Shown piece by piece: positions 6,675 through 7,394 of a stretch of 7,394 nucleotides of DNA; the first letter of the stretch is position 1; every line of letters begins with the position of its first letter. Source of the DNA: an uncultured Rhodocyclaceae bacterium (GTDB lineage Bacteria > Pseudomonadota > Gammaproteobacteria > Burkholderiales > Rhodocyclaceae); the NCBI GenBank assembly GCA_903950295.1, contig CAJBAP010000085.1:1-7394 (forward strand), read 5' to 3'. The notes below the pieces were generated by a model. It was not told the origin of the DNA, did not search any database, and saw only the letters and a list, made by a program, of their open reading frames with translations. The position numbers and the translations under genes were made by a program.

Positions 6675-7394
6675 TTACTTCTTGTCTTTCACTTCGGTGA
6701 ACTCGGCATCGACCACATCGTCGGTGCCCTTCTTGGTTTCGCCACCCGGCGCGGTACCACCTGCCGCCGCGTCGGCGGCACCGGCTGACTGTTGTGACTC
6801 GGCGTAGATCTTCTCGCCGAGTTTCTGCGAGGCCGTGCCGAGCGCCTGTGTCTTGGCTTCCAGCGTTGCCTTGTCGCCAGACTTCATGGCGTCTTCGGCT
6901 TCCTTGATGGCTTCCTCGATCTTCGCCTTTTCGTCGGCGTCGATCTTGTCGCCATGGTCGGTCAATGCCTTCTTGACGGAGTGCACCATGGCGTCGCACT
7001 GGTTGCGGGCGTCGACCATTTCGTGAGCCTTCTTGTCTTCCTCGGCGTGGGCTTCGGCGTCCTTCACCATGCGGTTGATCTCGTCATCGCTCAAGCCGGA
7101 GTTGGCCTTGATGGTGATCTTGTTTTCCTTGCCGGTGCCTTTGTCCTTGGCCGAGACATGCAGGATGCCGTTGGCGTCGATGTCGAAGGTGACCTCGATC
7201 TGCGGCATGCCGCGCGGCGAGGGCGGAATGTCGGTAAGGTTGAACTGGCCAAGGCTCTTGTTGCCGGCGGCCATTTCGCGCTCACCCTGCAGCACCTGGA
7301 TGGTGACCGCGTTCTGGTTGTCATCGGCGGTGGAGAAGACCTGGCTGGTTTTGGTCGGGATGGTGGTGTTTTTCTGGATCAGCTTGGTCATCAC
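6675..7394 (-). CDS. dnaK: DnaK (Hsp70) chaperone, C-terminal part, cut by the window edge
   Basis: ATP-driven cytoplasmic Hsp70 that binds exposed hydrophobic stretches of unfolded proteins, working with DnaJ and GrpE. Only the last 239 codons are here; the gene continues beyond 7394, and the GTG at the edge is an internal valine codon, not a start. The fragment begins at roughly residue 407 of the E. coli protein (from memory of that sequence). Fragment residues 1-100 are the beta-sandwich substrate-binding domain, with [19 protein letters not shown] and [18 protein letters not shown]. Residues 101-200 are the charged helical lid, beginning [16 protein letters not shown]. Residues 201-239 are an Ala/Gly-rich flexible tail ending in [15 protein letters not shown], the acidic end typical of proteobacterial DnaK. 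The stop is TAA. The nucleotide-binding domain, promoter and any sigma-32 site lie outside the window. dnaJ follows 76 bases downstream on the same strand, the classical dnaKJ order. Confidence 0.98.
   Translation of the reverse strand: MMTKLIQKNTTIPTKTSQVFSTADDNQNAVTIQVLQGEREMAAGNKSLGQFNLTDIPPSPRGMPQIEVTFDIDANGILHVSAKDKGTGKENKITIKANSGLSDDEINRMVKDAEAHAEEDKKAHEMVDARNQCDAMVHSVKKALTDHGDKIDADEKAKIEEAIKEAEDAMKSGDKATLEAKTQALGTASQKLGEKIYAESQQSAGAADAAAGGTAPGGETKKGTDDVVDAEFTEVKDKK

Overview
The window looks like a piece of chromosome from a betaproteobacterium, perhaps of the Rhodocyclales. That reading rests on the GC-rich housekeeping genes, on DnaK, DnaJ and Mfd proteins that match proteobacterial forms closely, and on Mfd sequence details; the order or family is inference, not something I could test. 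All four protein genes lie on the minus strand, so transcription runs from the right edge to the left.

Right part (about 5440-7394): the last 239 codons of dnaK (Hsp70), a 76-base spacer holding a strong GC-rich hairpin with a ragged T-rich tail, then a complete dnaJ (Hsp40, 378 aa) with its J domain, Gly-rich linker, four zinc motifs and C-terminal substrate domain. Only 19 bases after the dnaJ stop comes mfd (1140 aa), the transcription-repair coupling factor. dnaK, dnaJ and mfd could therefore form one transcription unit in which the hairpin sets the dnaK:dnaJ(-mfd) ratio. DnaK and DnaJ work together in protein folding. Mfd removes stalled RNA polymerase and recruits UvrA; its link to the chaperones here is positional only.

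Middle (1629-2019): 391 bases with no believable gene. It starts right after tandem in-frame stops (TAA TAG) of mfd with a 22-bp sequence that occurs, base for base, a second time inside mfd, where it encodes residues 339-346. Both copies carry the same small hairpin next to the 22-bp core, so they look like two copies of a dispersed element, one of them read in frame within a repair gene.

Left part (111-1628): a visibly less GC-rich gene (about 50% by hand counts on a few lines, against 62-65% in mfd) for a 505-aa protein. It has a GIY-YIG nuclease domain in the centre, three copies of a 41-42-residue module before it and four after it. The module resembles the helix-turn-helix-like repeats (IENR1/NUMOD1 type) attached to homing endonucleases. 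The gene looks like a free-standing mobile-type endonuclease acquired at the downstream end of mfd. It is the most unusual item in the window, followed by the repeat inside mfd. Positions 1-110 hold only a hairpin-forming sequence and no gene.
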